From Paraburkholderia nodosa DSM 21604 (lineage in GTDB: Bacteria; Pseudomonadota; Gammaproteobacteria; Burkholderiales; Burkholderiaceae), in the NCBI RefSeq assembly GCF_000519185.1, contig NZ_JAFA01000007.1, forward strand, positions 62,001 through 126,000: a stretch of DNA of 64,000 bases, given 5' to 3'. The notes below the pieces were generated by a model. The model was not told the origin of the DNA. It did not search any database and saw nothing but the letters and a program-made list of their open reading frames with translations. Below, piece after piece: positions 33,917 through 42,306 of this stretch (positions within the stretch are counted from its first letter, which is position 1; each line of letters begins with the position of its first letter). A program made the translations under genes and the position numbers.

Positions 33917-33955
33917 TCAGTTGTTATCAGTTGTTGCAACACGCGTTCGCGAACG
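33917..33955. promoter_or_regulatory. Repeat-rich segment in the phosphodiesterase/oxidoreductase spacer
   Basis: The 33801-34100 spacer holds a direct repeat TCAGTTGTT at 33917 and 33927 (10 bp apart, one helical turn). It is followed by the palindromes TGTTGCAACA (33932-33941) and CGTTCGCGAACG (33944-33955). They could be operators for either divergent gene. No local regulator gene adjoins. The rest of the spacer shows no ORF. Confidence 0.4.
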
Positions 33956-34100
33956 AGTGAAGTGAGGGTTTTCGCGGGTGTAAACTCCCGCATTCGAGCG
34001 TTTGCAGTTCGATGTGCAGCGCTCGTTTGCAACTCTCGTTAAGAGTGAGTTCCATTCAGTCCATTCCGGGCATCACACAATCGAATCCAGAGGGAACGTC

Positions 34101-35096
34101 ATGGCAAAGGATGAAATCGTCTGGGGCATCCTGGGTACGTCGAAGATCAACGACAAGGTCGTCGTGCCCATGCACCACGCACCGAAGTGCCGCGTTAAAG
34201 CGATTGCTTCGCGTTCAGCGCAGAAGGCCCAGGCTGCCGCGGCGAAATATGGCCTCGCGCACGCATACGACAGTTATGAGGCACTGCTGGCAGACCCGGA
34301 AATCGATGCAGTTTATATACCGTTGCCCAATCACCTTCACGTGGAATGGACGATCAAGGCCGTCGAGGCGGGCAAGCATGTGCTATGCGAAAAGCCGATC
34401 GGGCTCGATGCGCAACAAGCGCAACGATTGATCGCCGCGCGCGACAAGAGCGGGCGGTACATCCAGGAAGCCTTCATGGTGCGCACGCATCCCCAGTGGC
34501 TCAAGGTGCGCGCGTTGATCGAAGAGGGCGCGATAGGCGAATTGCGGGCGGTGACCGGCGGCTTTACTTACTACAACACCAACGTGCAGGACATTCGCAA
34601 CCATAGCGAAATGGGCGGCGGCGGCTTGCTGGATATCGGCTGTTATCCGATCACGACGTCGCGCCTCATTCTCGGGCGTGAGCCGAAACGCGTGGTCGCG
34701 CTGATGGAGCGTGACCCGTCGTTTGAAGTGGACCGCCTTGGCTCCGTGCTGATGGATTTCGACGGCGTGCAAGCGAGCTTCTTTTATTCCACCCAGATTC
34801 ATCCTTACCAGCGCATGCAGTTTCATGGGACGACCGGGCGAGTCGAGGTCGAAATTCCATTCAACGCGCCGAATGACCGGCCGACGCGGCTGCTGTTGAG
34901 CAAGCAGGGAGAAGCGGATCGCTGGCTGGAACTGCCCGTATGCGATCAATACGGCGTGGCAGCGGCCGTTTTTGCCGAGGCGATATTGAACGGCACGCCC
35001 CAGGCGATCGCGCTGGAAGACGCCTGCGCGAACATGCGGGTGATCGACGCCGTGTTCCGCTCGGCCCGCTCGGGCGCCTGGGAGAGCATCGCTTGA
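34101..35096 (+). CDS. Gfo/Idh/MocA family oxidoreductase
   Basis: 331 residues from ATG 34101, with AGAGGGA upstream. The N-terminal NAD(P)-binding Rossmann domain starts VWGILGTSKINDKVVVPM and continues with AVYIPLPNHLHVEWTIKAVEAGKHVLCEKPIGLD; CEKP is the family hallmark, carrying the catalytic Lys. The C-terminal domain has GGGGLLDIGCYPITTSRLILG, with the second-shell active-site residues. Members oxidize or reduce sugars, inositols and related polyols. No partner gene adjoins, so the substrate is unknown. It is convergent with a LysR gene 22 bases away, which lies on the opposite strand and is unlikely to be linked. Confidence 0.9.
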   Translation: MAKDEIVWGILGTSKINDKVVVPMHHAPKCRVKAIASRSAQKAQAAAAKYGLAHAYDSYEALLADPEIDAVYIPLPNHLHVEWTIKAVEAGKHVLCEKPIGLDAQQAQRLIAARDKSGRYIQEAFMVRTHPQWLKVRALIEEGAIGELRAVTGGFTYYNTNVQDIRNHSEMGGGGLLDIGCYPITTSRLILGREPKRVVALMERDPSFEVDRLGSVLMDFDGVQASFFYSTQIHPYQRMQFHGTTGRVEVEIPFNAPNDRPTRLLLSKQGEADRWLELPVCDQYGVAAAVFAEAILNGTPQAIALEDACANMRVIDAVFRSARSGAWESIA

Positions 35097-35118
35097 CGTC
35101 GAAGCGCCGCGGGTGGGT

Positions 35119-36054
35119 TCAACGGCCCCTGGTCTGACCCGCGCCCGCTTTGCGGCTCTTCACATGGTCGATGAACGCGCGCAGCTTGGGCATGATCTGG
35201 CGGCGGCTCGGATAGCAGAGAAACACGCCCGGCAGCATCGGCGCGCAGGCGTCGAGCACGCGCACGAGTTTGCCCGCTTTCACCGCATCGGAAACCATCG
35301 GCTCGGGTAGCTGCGCGAGGCCTATGCCTTCCAGCGCCGCGCCCATCATGGTCGGGAAATCGCTGGCGATCAGCGGTCCGGAGACGGCGATCTCCACGGT
35401 GTGCCCGTGGTCGTCGAATGACCAAGAGGCCAGCGCGCCGTTGGAGCGCCGCCAGCGCAAGCAGGCGTGCTGGCGCAGGTCGTCCGTGTGGCATGGCCGT
35501 TTGTTGGCGGAAAAATAGGCAGGACTACCGACGACAACGAGCCGAAACGGCGGCGTCAATGGCACCGCCACCATGTCGGCGGCGACCAGCTGACCGAGCC
35601 GGATGCCGGCGTCGAAGCCTTCCGCCGCGAGATCGACCACTTCCTTGCTCACGGCGATTTCCACCTCCACTTCGGGATAAGCCTGGCAGAACGAAGCGAG
35701 CAGTGGCTCGAGCAGCAGCGGGACGACCGCGCGCGGCACGGAGAGCCGCAACAAGCCCGTGGGGCGCTGGCCGAGGTCGCGCGCGACTTCGCTCGCGGCG
35801 ACCAGTTCCTCGAAGGCCGGCTTGGCGCGCGAAAGAAACCGTTCGCCGGCTTCGGTCAGGCCGACGCTGCGCGTGGTGCGCACGAAAAGCGCCGCGCCAA
35901 TGCGCTCTTCGAGCACACGCACCGCCTGGCTGATGGCCGAAGGCGTCACCCCGAGGTCCGCTGCCGCCTTGCGAAAACTGCGGTGCCTGGCAACGCTCAG
36001 GAACGCCTCCACGCCATCGAGCGCACCTTGCCTGACTGTGAAGTTCTGCTTCAT
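35119..36054 (-). CDS. LysR-family regulator (next to a membrane-protein cluster)
   Basis: 311 residues from ATG 36054. The helix-turn-helix lies in FRKAAADLGVTPSAISQAVRVLEERIGAALFVRTTRSVGLTEAGERFL. The C-terminal inducer-binding domain (LLRLSVPRAVVPLLLEPLLASF and PEVEVEIAVSKEVVDLAAEGFDAGIRL) is of the usual two-lobe type. It is divergent from the membrane protein at 36193, and a CATCA-N6-TGATG element (36059-36074) in the spacer could be its site. The inducer cannot be told. The C-terminus is convergent with the Gfo-type gene. Confidence 0.9.
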   Translation of the reverse strand: MKQNFTVRQGALDGVEAFLSVARHRSFRKAAADLGVTPSAISQAVRVLEERIGAALFVRTTRSVGLTEAGERFLSRAKPAFEELVAASEVARDLGQRPTGLLRLSVPRAVVPLLLEPLLASFCQAYPEVEVEIAVSKEVVDLAAEGFDAGIRLGQLVAADMVAVPLTPPFRLVVVGSPAYFSANKRPCHTDDLRQHACLRWRRSNGALASWSFDDHGHTVEIAVSGPLIASDFPTMMGAALEGIGLAQLPEPMVSDAVKAGKLVRVLDACAPMLPGVFLCYPSRRQIMPKLRAFIDHVKSRKAGAGQTRGR

Positions 36055-36058
36055 AGCA

Positions 36059-36074
36059 CATCAACATTGTGATG
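36059..36074. promoter_or_regulatory. Candidate LysR operator
   Basis: CATCA-N6-TGATG (36059-36074) lies 5 bases before the LysR start, in the divergent spacer with the membrane protein gene. The short dyad is consistent with a LysR-type T-N11-A site. Confidence 0.35.
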
Positions 36075-36192
36075 AATAGTCGCTCGCGGGAAACGATGGT
36101 ACACCTAACGTGCCGGCCGATGACGCGCGCAAACTGCGTCGCGCGCAGGCAGGATCCACCGCGAAGTCCGGCATTCATCTGGAGAACCGTTG

Positions 36193-37029
36193 ATGAGCAC
36201 GCCCGCCGTTCCCGTTGGCATCATCCCCCCGCGCCCGGCCTGGCGCAGCCTGCGCTGGGTCGCACCGCTCACGTTGCTGTGGATCGCCGTAATGTACTGG
36301 CTGCCGGCGATTCCGGGCAGCGGTTTTCAAACCACGGCGCACCAACTCATCGCCCAGATGTTCATGGCGCTCGGTTTGTGGCTCGGCCTCGAACGCACCG
36401 ACCTGACGCTGAGCCAACGCCGTGCGACCTGGCTTGCGATTCTCATGGCGCATGCGCTTTGGTTTGCAGTCGTCTGGAGCGCGGCGATCCATGGCGTCTT
36501 TCGGCTGAGCGCCGTACCGCCGCCGTTGCCGTGGCTACCGTTGGCGATATTCCTCCCGTTGATTGTCGGCACGCCGCTACTGCTGCTGTCGAAGCGGGTG
36601 GGGCAAGTGCTCGATGCGATGCCGGCGGCCTGGCTCATCGCGCTGCAGTTTTACCGCGTGTTCGGCAGTTGGGCGATCGCTGCCTGGCTGCACGGCGCGA
36701 TGGCCGGCGTGGACGCGCTGCCGGCGGGGACCGGCGACCTGCTGACCGGCCTGTTCGCCGTGCCGGCGGCCATCGCGGTGGCAAGCGGCACCGCGCAGGG
36801 GCGCAAGGCCGCCATCGCCTGGAACATTTTCGGACTCGCCGATTTCGCCGTCGCCGTGACCCTGGGGATGATCACGGCGCCCGGCCGATTCCAGTTGATC
36901 GCTCCGGATATGCCGAGCCTCAACGCGGGCACCTGGCCGTATGTACTGACGCCCGCGTTCGTCGTGCCCAGTTCGATCCTGCTGCATGCGCTTTCGCTGC
37001 GCCAGGTGTTCCGGCGTCGCGCCGCATGA
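36193..37029 (+). CDS. Multi-pass membrane protein of unknown function
   Basis: 278 residues from ATG 36193, preceded by GGAG 8 bases upstream. About seven hydrophobic segments are visible, including VAPLTLLWIAVMYWLPAIPG, LAILMAHALWFAVVWSAAI, WLPLAIFLPLIVGTPLLLL and FVVPSSILLHALSL; the loops are short. No catalytic motif or transporter signature is recognized. The gene is divergent from a LysR regulator and starts a row with another membrane protein (37079) and an NTF2-like protein (37699), which may be one transcription unit. Charged residues are few, which fits an integral inner-membrane protein. Function unknown. Confidence 0.65.
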   Translation: MSTPAVPVGIIPPRPAWRSLRWVAPLTLLWIAVMYWLPAIPGSGFQTTAHQLIAQMFMALGLWLGLERTDLTLSQRRATWLAILMAHALWFAVVWSAAIHGVFRLSAVPPPLPWLPLAIFLPLIVGTPLLLLSKRVGQVLDAMPAAWLIALQFYRVFGSWAIAAWLHGAMAGVDALPAGTGDLLTGLFAVPAAIAVASGTAQGRKAAIAWNIFGLADFAVAVTLGMITAPGRFQLIAPDMPSLNAGTWPYVLTPAFVVPSSILLHALSLRQVFRRRAA

Positions 37030-37078
37030 TCTCCCTTCATTTCATCCACTCATCGCAAAGCACCTTGCAGGAGGCAAC

Positions 37079-37600
37079 ATGTCACCGGAATCGATCTTTC
37101 GCTTGCATCTCGCGCTAGGGTATGTCGCGTGGCTCCTTTGCTTTACCGTGTACGTCTGGCCCCGGCTCAAGTCGATGGACCCATTCGACGCGCAACGCGC
37201 GATCGCCACGCTACACAGCTTCCGCTTCTTCGGGCTGGTCTTCATGCTGCCGGGCGTCGTGAGTCCCGATCTGCCCGCGAGCTTCGCCGTGCCCACCGCC
37301 TATGGGGACCTTGCAACGGGTGCGTTGGCCATGCTTGCGCTACTCGCGGCGAGAAAGCGCCCGGTGTTCTGGTTCTTCGTCGTGGCGTTCAATCTCGTGG
37401 GCTCGGTGGATCTGGCTTTCGCCTACTACCACGCCATCCAGGCCGGTGTGCCTGTCCATGCGGGAATATTGGGCGCGACGTACGTGATTCCCGTGATCGT
37501 CGTGCCGCTGCTGGCGATTACGCATGGCGCGGCCTTTTATTTGCTGCTGCGTCCGCAGGGCAAGGCCGCCCGAGTGATCGCTAACGCTTCGCGCACCTGA
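37079..37600 (+). CDS. Small membrane protein of unknown function
   Basis: 173 residues from ATG 37079, 50 bases after the previous gene, with GGAGG about 5-9 bases upstream. Roughly five hydrophobic segments are visible (LALGYVAWLLCFTVYVWP, GALAMLALLAARK, VFWFFVVAFNLVGSVDLAFAYYH, ATYVIPVIVVPLLAITHGAAFYLLL). The spacing from the previous gene suggests co-transcription. I do not recognize the family. It may be a short-chain integral membrane protein, perhaps sensory or transport-related. Confidence 0.6.
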   Translation: MSPESIFRLHLALGYVAWLLCFTVYVWPRLKSMDPFDAQRAIATLHSFRFFGLVFMLPGVVSPDLPASFAVPTAYGDLATGALAMLALLAARKRPVFWFFVVAFNLVGSVDLAFAYYHAIQAGVPVHAGILGATYVIPVIVVPLLAITHGAAFYLLLRPQGKAARVIANASRT

Positions 37601-37698
37601 AAGGCAGGGCGGCAAATTCACTGGACAGCGGCCGAGTGGCGTTGCTTTAATAAGCAGCCGTTCATTCGCCAACGCAACCGGGTTCAGGAGACAACACA

Positions 37699-38127
37699 GT
37701 GGACAAAGCCGCCGATCCGATCCTGCAGGTGCTGCACCAATACAAAGCCGCGGTACTGGCCAAAGACGTCGATGCGTTCGTCGCGCTCTACGACCCGGAC
37801 ATCCTGGCCTTCGACATGTGGGGGGCCTGGACGTACGAGGGCATCGCATCATGGCGCAACATGGTGGAGGGCTGGTTCGGCTCGCTGGGCGCCGAGCGCG
37901 TGATCGTGGATTTCAGCGAGGCGCAGACCACCGTCTCGCAGGACCTTGCCGTGGTCCACGCCTTCGTGAGCTACAAAGCGGTGGCGGCGGACGGCGAGGA
38001 ATTGCGCTCGATGGACAATCGCGTGAGCGCGACGCTCAGGCAAACGGGCGACGGCTGGAAGATCTTCCACCAGCATTCGTCCTCGCCGATCGACCCCGCG
38101 ACGACGAAGGTCATTTTCAAACGTTAG
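37699..38127 (+). CDS. NTF2/SnoaL-like protein (possible ketosteroid-isomerase fold)
   Basis: 142 residues. The start is GTG 37699 after AGGAG 8 bases upstream. The pattern is typical of the cone-shaped NTF2-like fold: ILQVLHQYKAAVLAKDVDAFVALYDPDILAFDMWG at the N-terminus, then DLAVVHAFVSYKAV and TLRQTGDGWKIFHQHSS at the end. Members include SnoaL-type cyclases, ketosteroid isomerases and stress proteins; the substrate is unknown. It is the third gene in the row after the LysR-linked membrane proteins (98 bases after the previous gene). A terminator-like hairpin follows. Confidence 0.75.
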   Translation: MDKAADPILQVLHQYKAAVLAKDVDAFVALYDPDILAFDMWGAWTYEGIASWRNMVEGWFGSLGAERVIVDFSEAQTTVSQDLAVVHAFVSYKAVAADGEELRSMDNRVSATLRQTGDGWKIFHQHSSSPIDPATTKVIFKR

Positions 38128-38137
38128 TCGCTGCAAG

Positions 38138-38166
38138 GAAAAATGCCCGACACACGGTCGGGCATT
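38138..38166 (-). terminator. Hairpin terminator of the ProP-like transporter
   Basis: AATGCCCGAC (38142-38151), loop ACACG, GTCGGGCATT (38157-38166). Read on the minus strand, the stem is followed by TTTTCC (38138-38141 and beyond), a T-tract suited to ending the MFS gene that stops at 38207. It may also serve the plus-strand NTF2-like gene. Confidence 0.75.
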
Positions 38167-38206
38167 GCAGGCGGAGCATGACGGGCGCGAGCGGCCCGCC
38201 ATGCCG

Positions 38207-39613
38207 TTACTGCTGCGCCTTGCCGGGCACCTGTTGCCCGCGCAGCGAACAGCCCTTCGTCTCAATCACGAAGAAGAGTGCGATGGCGCCCACCGCGCAC
38301 GCGGCCATCATGTAGTACGCCGGAACGAGCGGGCTGCCGGTCTTGTCCACGAGCCAGTCGCTCACGATCGGCGCGGTGCCGCCGAACAGCGAGGTCGAGA
38401 CGTTGTAGGCAATCGCCATCCCCGCATAACGCACCTGCGTCGGGAACATGGCGGGGAACATCGCCGAGATGGTCGCGAGCTGCGGCGCATAGAGCAGGCC
38501 GAGCACGGCGAAGCCGATCAGCGCGCCGGCCACGCCGTGGCGCATCAGCAGGAACATCGGCACGGCGGCAACGAACAGCCCGACGAGCGAGAACCACCAG
38601 AGCGTCTTGCGGCCCACGTGATCGGAGAGCCGGCCCGCGAACGGCAGCAGGGCCATCATCGCGAGCATGCCGATGAGCGGAATGAGCAGCGACATGTTCT
38701 CGCTCACGCCCAGTTCCTTGTGCATGTACGTAGGCATGTAGGCGAGCAGCACGTAGTTCACGACATTGAGCGCGACCACGAGTCCGCCCAGCAGGACGAG
38801 CGGCACGCGGTGCTCGCGCAGCAGCGTGCGCAGCGAAATGGCCGGGCGCTCCCGCTCCTGTTGCTCGAACTTCTCTTCCATCTCGCGGAATACCGGCGTG
38901 TCTTCGATGCGCGAACGCAGATAGAAGCCGATCAAGCCCAGTGGCGCCGCGACGAGGAACGGCAGACGCCAGCCCCACGCATGCATCGCGTCGTTGCCGA
39001 GCGAGAGCGACGCCGCGAGCATCAGCAAGGCGCCCAGCGAAAAGCCGGCCAGCGTGGCGAACTCGAGGAAACTCCCGCAGAAGCCGCGCCGCGCGTCGGG
39101 CGCGTATTCGGCCATGAAGGTCGCCGCGCCGCCATATTCACCGCCGGTGGAGAAGCCCTGGATCATGCGCAATACGATGAGCGCGGCGGGTGCGAGCCAG
39201 CCGGCTTTCGCATAGGTTGGCAGAAGGCCCACGAGCAGCGTGGCGCCCGACATCAGCAGCACGGTCAGCGCGAGCACTTTCTTGCGCCCGAAGCGGTCGC
39301 CGAGCGGCCCCCAGAACAGACCTCCGAGCGGGCGGATCAGAAATGATATGGCAAAGGTGCCGAGCGCGAACAGCGTGGCGCTTGCCGTGCTGCCCGGAAA
39401 CAGCGCCGCGGAGATATAGGCGAGCCCATAGGCGTAGATGCCATAGTCGAACCACTCGGTTGCATTGCCCAGTGCGGCGGCGGTGATGGCGCGGCGTGGC
39501 AGCGTGTGCGCGCTGCCGGTGGGGGCGGCGTGCTGGTCGTGGTCGGGAGTTGACGTGTCGTCCCATAGGGACCGGCCCGGCGTGGGGGAATGCCAAGTTT
39601 CGGCGAATCGCAT
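38207..39613 (-). CDS. MFS transporter, MHS family (ProP-like proline/betaine/compatible-solute symporter)
   Basis: 468 residues from ATG 39613. About 12 helices. The MHS pattern is clear in NATEWFDYGIYAYGLAYISAALFPG, RPLGGLFWGPLGDRFGRKKVL and RMIQGFSTGGEYGGAATFMAEYAP. The family covers ProP-type osmoprotectant:proton symporters as well as citrate, shikimate and 2-oxoglutarate transporters. A long C-terminal coiled coil as in E. coli ProP is missing. The gene is monocistronic and ends with a hairpin. It is 7 kb from the ectoine catabolic cluster and could supply its substrate, but nothing in sequence proves it. The 470-base gap upstream holds operator-like repeats for the divergent AraC gene. 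Confidence 0.8.
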   Translation of the reverse strand: MRFAETWHSPTPGRSLWDDTSTPDHDQHAAPTGSAHTLPRRAITAAALGNATEWFDYGIYAYGLAYISAALFPGSTASATLFALGTFAISFLIRPLGGLFWGPLGDRFGRKKVLALTVLLMSGATLLVGLLPTYAKAGWLAPAALIVLRMIQGFSTGGEYGGAATFMAEYAPDARRGFCGSFLEFATLAGFSLGALLMLAASLSLGNDAMHAWGWRLPFLVAAPLGLIGFYLRSRIEDTPVFREMEEKFEQQERERPAISLRTLLREHRVPLVLLGGLVVALNVVNYVLLAYMPTYMHKELGVSENMSLLIPLIGMLAMMALLPFAGRLSDHVGRKTLWWFSLVGLFVAAVPMFLLMRHGVAGALIGFAVLGLLYAPQLATISAMFPAMFPTQVRYAGMAIAYNVSTSLFGGTAPIVSDWLVDKTGSPLVPAYYMMAACAVGAIALFFVIETKGCSLRGQQVPGKAQQ

Positions 39614-39953
39614 AAGACGTCCTCTTGTCAGGAACCGCGGCCCGAATGGCGCGCTTGAGCGATCAAGTTAGTCCCGTCAATTTCTGTTTCCGATGTCATA
39701 GGACGATTTCGCATCGGGACTTTCCCTGCCTGCGCATCACGAGTACCCGTCGCGCGGGTGCAGTGGAGACTTTTGACCGTTCCTTGGGCTTCGCGCTTGA
39801 TCGAGTGGTAGCAACATTTGCCGTTTTTGTGGTGGTTGAGTTGTTTCGCAGTTCGCCAGCGAGGGCTGTTGCTATGCACAAAAGTTGACTTCCGGCACAC
39901 TGGAATCGGCCCAGGACTAACCCGAATGCAAGAAAGTATCAGTCTGCGGTCTG

Positions 39954-40005
39954 ATTTTCAGTGGTGGAGGCGTGCCGCGGCGGGTAATTTTCAGTCATGG
40001 CGGCG
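39954..40005. repeat. 19-bp imperfect direct repeat upstream of the AraC-type regulator
   Basis: ATTTTCAGTGGTGGAGGCG (39954-39972) and ATTTTCAGTCATGGCGGCG (39987-40005) agree at 16 of 19 bases and start 33 bp apart. AraC proteins often bind spaced direct half-sites near their own start. The regulator begins at 40084. The rest of the 39614-40083 gap, between it and the MFS gene, shows no gene, but CTTGA-N4-TCAAG occurs at 39654-39667. Confidence 0.5.
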
Positions 40006-40083
40006 CGCGGTCCGAGGGTAGGTCCAGCGTATGCGCGAGCAGCCGTCGCAGAACAAGAAAAAAACCGTGCAGGAGGAGTCGAG

Positions 40084-41052
40084 ATGCAAACCTTTGGGGC
40101 AGCCACGGCGCGCACGAGCGTGCCTTGCGCCACACATTCCCAGCCTGACCTCGAGCTGGTCGCCGTGCCGCGCGACGAGTCGTTCAAGGTCTGGTCGCAC
40201 GGCTACCCCTATCGGACGGTGCGCTGGCACTTCCATCCCGAGTACGAGATCCACCTCATCACCGCGACCACAGGCAAGTATTTCGTGGGCGATTTCATCG
40301 GCAGCTTCGCGCCCGGCAATCTCGTGATGATCGGACCGAACCTGCCGCACAACTGGGTGAGCAGCGTGCCGCACGACGAGCCGGTGGACGAACGTTGTCT
40401 CGTCCTCCAGTTCGATGCGGATTTCATCGCCCGCGCGATCGATGCGTTTCCCGAATTCAGGCGCGTGGAGACGCTGCTCGACGCGTCGCGCTGGGGGCTC
40501 CTGTTCACGCCGGAAACGGGCGCGGCCGCCGAGCCGATCCTGCGCGAGATGCTCGGCGCACAGGGCATGCGGCGTGTCACGCTCTTCATCGACCTGCTCG
40601 ATCTGCTCGTGCAAAGCGAGGAGCCCGCGGCGCTCGCAAGCGAGGCGTATCGCGCCGACCCGGCCCGCTATGCGGGCACGCGCATCAATCACGTGCTCGC
40701 CTTCATCGGCAAGAATCTCTCCCAGGAGCTGCGCGAAACGGAGCTGGCGGAACTCGCCGGGCAGAGCGTAAGCGCGTTCTCGCGCTATTTCCGCCGCCAT
40801 ACGGGCGTGTCGTTCGTGCGCTACGTGAACCAGCTGCGCATCAATCTGGCGTGCCAGCTGCTGATGTCAGGCGAACTGAACATCACCGACATCTGCTATC
40901 AGGTGGGCTTCAACAACCTCTCGAATTTCAACCGCCAGTTCCTGTTGATCAAGGAAATGTCGCCGTCGCGCTGGCGGTCGTATCAGCGGCTCAATGCCGC
41001 GAGCGCGGCCAGCAAGAGCGAAGCCTTGTACGGCGCGCCTGCGATCGGCTAG
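40084..41052 (+). CDS. AraC-family transcription regulator of the pentitol operon
   Basis: 322 residues from ATG 40084, preceded by AGGAGG 7-8 bases upstream. The N-terminal cupin-like domain includes VRWHFHPEYEIHLITATTGKYFVGDFIGSFAPGNLVMIGPNLPHNWVS, a sugar-binding beta-barrel pattern. The C-terminal pair of helix-turn-helix motifs spans about 205-305 (LRETELAELAGQSVSAFSRYFRRHTGVSFVRYVNQLRI and ITDICYQVGFNNLSNFNRQF). It precedes a sugar ABC transporter operon (41188-46866) in the same direction and is likely its activator. A 19-bp direct repeat lies 80-130 bases upstream. Confidence 0.9.
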   Translation: MQTFGAATARTSVPCATHSQPDLELVAVPRDESFKVWSHGYPYRTVRWHFHPEYEIHLITATTGKYFVGDFIGSFAPGNLVMIGPNLPHNWVSSVPHDEPVDERCLVLQFDADFIARAIDAFPEFRRVETLLDASRWGLLFTPETGAAAEPILREMLGAQGMRRVTLFIDLLDLLVQSEEPAALASEAYRADPARYAGTRINHVLAFIGKNLSQELRETELAELAGQSVSAFSRYFRRHTGVSFVRYVNQLRINLACQLLMSGELNITDICYQVGFNNLSNFNRQFLLIKEMSPSRWRSYQRLNAASAASKSEALYGAPAIG

Positions 41053-41187
41053 CGGATCGCCCAGCAAGAGGCATTCAAACGCAGTGCGCATGTCAGGTAT
41101 TGCGGAGGACGAACTCACACGTTCACAAGGCAGCACGACAGCACCGGCAACCCTACCAGGCATTCAACCAAAAAACGGAGACACCCA

Positions 41188-42246
41188 ATGACCCGACTTC
41201 ACACCCAGCTGATCGGCGCCGCCGCGCTCAGTCTTGCCCTCGCGGGCATTACGTCGGCTTACGCCGCGCCGAGCGGCACGGTCGCGTTCCTGATGCCCGA
41301 CCAGGCCTCCACGCGCTACGAGCAGCACGACTTCCCCGGTTTCAAGGCCGAGATGGGCAAGCTCTGCCCCGACTGCAAGGTGCTCTACCAGAACGCGAAT
41401 GCCGATGCCTCGCAGCAGCAGCAACAGTTCAATTCGGTGATCGCCCAGGGCGCGAAGGTCATCGTGCTCGACCCGGTGGACTCCACGGCCGCGGCTTCGC
41501 TCGTGCATATTGCGCAGAGCCAGGGCATCAAGGTCATTGCGTACGACCGGCCCGTGCCGTCCACGCCTGCCGATTACTACGTGTCGTTCGACAACGAGGA
41601 AATCGGCAAGTCCATTGCGCAGTCGCTCGTGCAGCAACTGAAGGCGTCGGGCGTGGCCGGGAGCAAGGGCGGCGTGCTCGAAGTGAACGGCTCGCCGACC
41701 GACGCCGCCGCTGGGCTCATCAAGAAGGGCATTCACGAAGGGCTGCAGGGCAGCGGCTACAAGACGCTCTCCGAGTACGACACGCCGGAGTGGGCGCCGC
41801 CCAAGGCGCAGCAATGGGTGAGCGGGCAGATCACGCGCTTCGGGCCGCAGATCGTGGGCGTCGTGGCCGCCAACGACGGCACGGCGGGCGGCACCATCGC
41901 GGCCTTCAAGGCGGCGGGCGTGAATCCGGTTCCGCCGGTCACCGGTAACGACGCGACCACCGCGGGCCTGCAGCTCATCATCGCGGGCGACCAGTACAAC
42001 ACGATCCTCAAGCCCAGCGAGATCGTGGCGGGCGCGGCGGCGAAGGTGGCCGTGGGCTTCCTCGACGGCAAGCCCGTGAAGGGCGAGACGACGCTCTTCA
42101 AGACGCCCACGCAACTGTTCAAGCCGGCCGTCATCACGCAGAAGAACATCAAGGCCGAGGTGGTGGACAAGGGCTTCGCGAAAGCGACGGACCTGTGCAC
42201 GGGCCGTTACGCCGACGGCTGCAAGAAGCTCGGCATCGGCGGCTGA
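41188..42246 (+). CDS. Sugar ABC transporter substrate-binding protein (ribose/xylose type)
   Basis: 352 residues. A signal peptide (about 26 residues, cleavage near AYA) is followed by a type I periplasmic binding fold (VAFLMPDQASTRYEQHDFPGFKAEM and VIVLDPVDSTAAASLVHIAQSQGIKVIAYDRPV), closest to xylose- and ribose-binding proteins. It captures a monosaccharide or pentitol in the periplasm. Two conserved Cys pairs (LCPDCK; LCTG and CKKL) suggest disulfides. A 10-bp direct repeat AGGCATTCAA (41069, 41158) lies in the upstream gap. A perfect palindrome follows the stop and may stabilize this message. Confidence 0.88.
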   Translation: MTRLHTQLIGAAALSLALAGITSAYAAPSGTVAFLMPDQASTRYEQHDFPGFKAEMGKLCPDCKVLYQNANADASQQQQQFNSVIAQGAKVIVLDPVDSTAAASLVHIAQSQGIKVIAYDRPVPSTPADYYVSFDNEEIGKSIAQSLVQQLKASGVAGSKGGVLEVNGSPTDAAAGLIKKGIHEGLQGSGYKTLSEYDTPEWAPPKAQQWVSGQITRFGPQIVGVVAANDGTAGGTIAAFKAAGVNPVPPVTGNDATTAGLQLIIAGDQYNTILKPSEIVAGAAAKVAVGFLDGKPVKGETTLFKTPTQLFKPAVITQKNIKAEVVDKGFAKATDLCTGRYADGCKKLGIGG

Positions 42247-42257
42247 TGCGCATGGCT

Positions 42258-42279
42258 GGGCCCGGCGCGCGCCGGGCCC
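42258..42279. promoter_or_regulatory. 22-bp perfect palindrome between binding-protein and ATPase genes
   Basis: GGGCCCGGCGC followed directly by GCGCCGGGCCC is a perfect dyad. Such hairpins in ABC operons often protect the upstream binding-protein mRNA from exonucleases and lower downstream expression. There is no T-tract, so it is probably not a full terminator. Confidence 0.65.
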
Positions 42280-42306
42280 CGAGAGCAACGAAGAGGTACC
42301 CATTTC

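Noticed and set aside
39654..39667. CTTGA-N4-TCAAG as a possible FNR box
   Set aside because: FNR sites need TTGAT-N4-ATCAA; the spacing here is two bases too short.
41069..41167. AGGCATTCAA occurring twice upstream of the sugar-binding-protein gene
   Set aside because: Ten bases repeated 89 bp apart is weak and shows no symmetry or helical spacing; kept only as a note.
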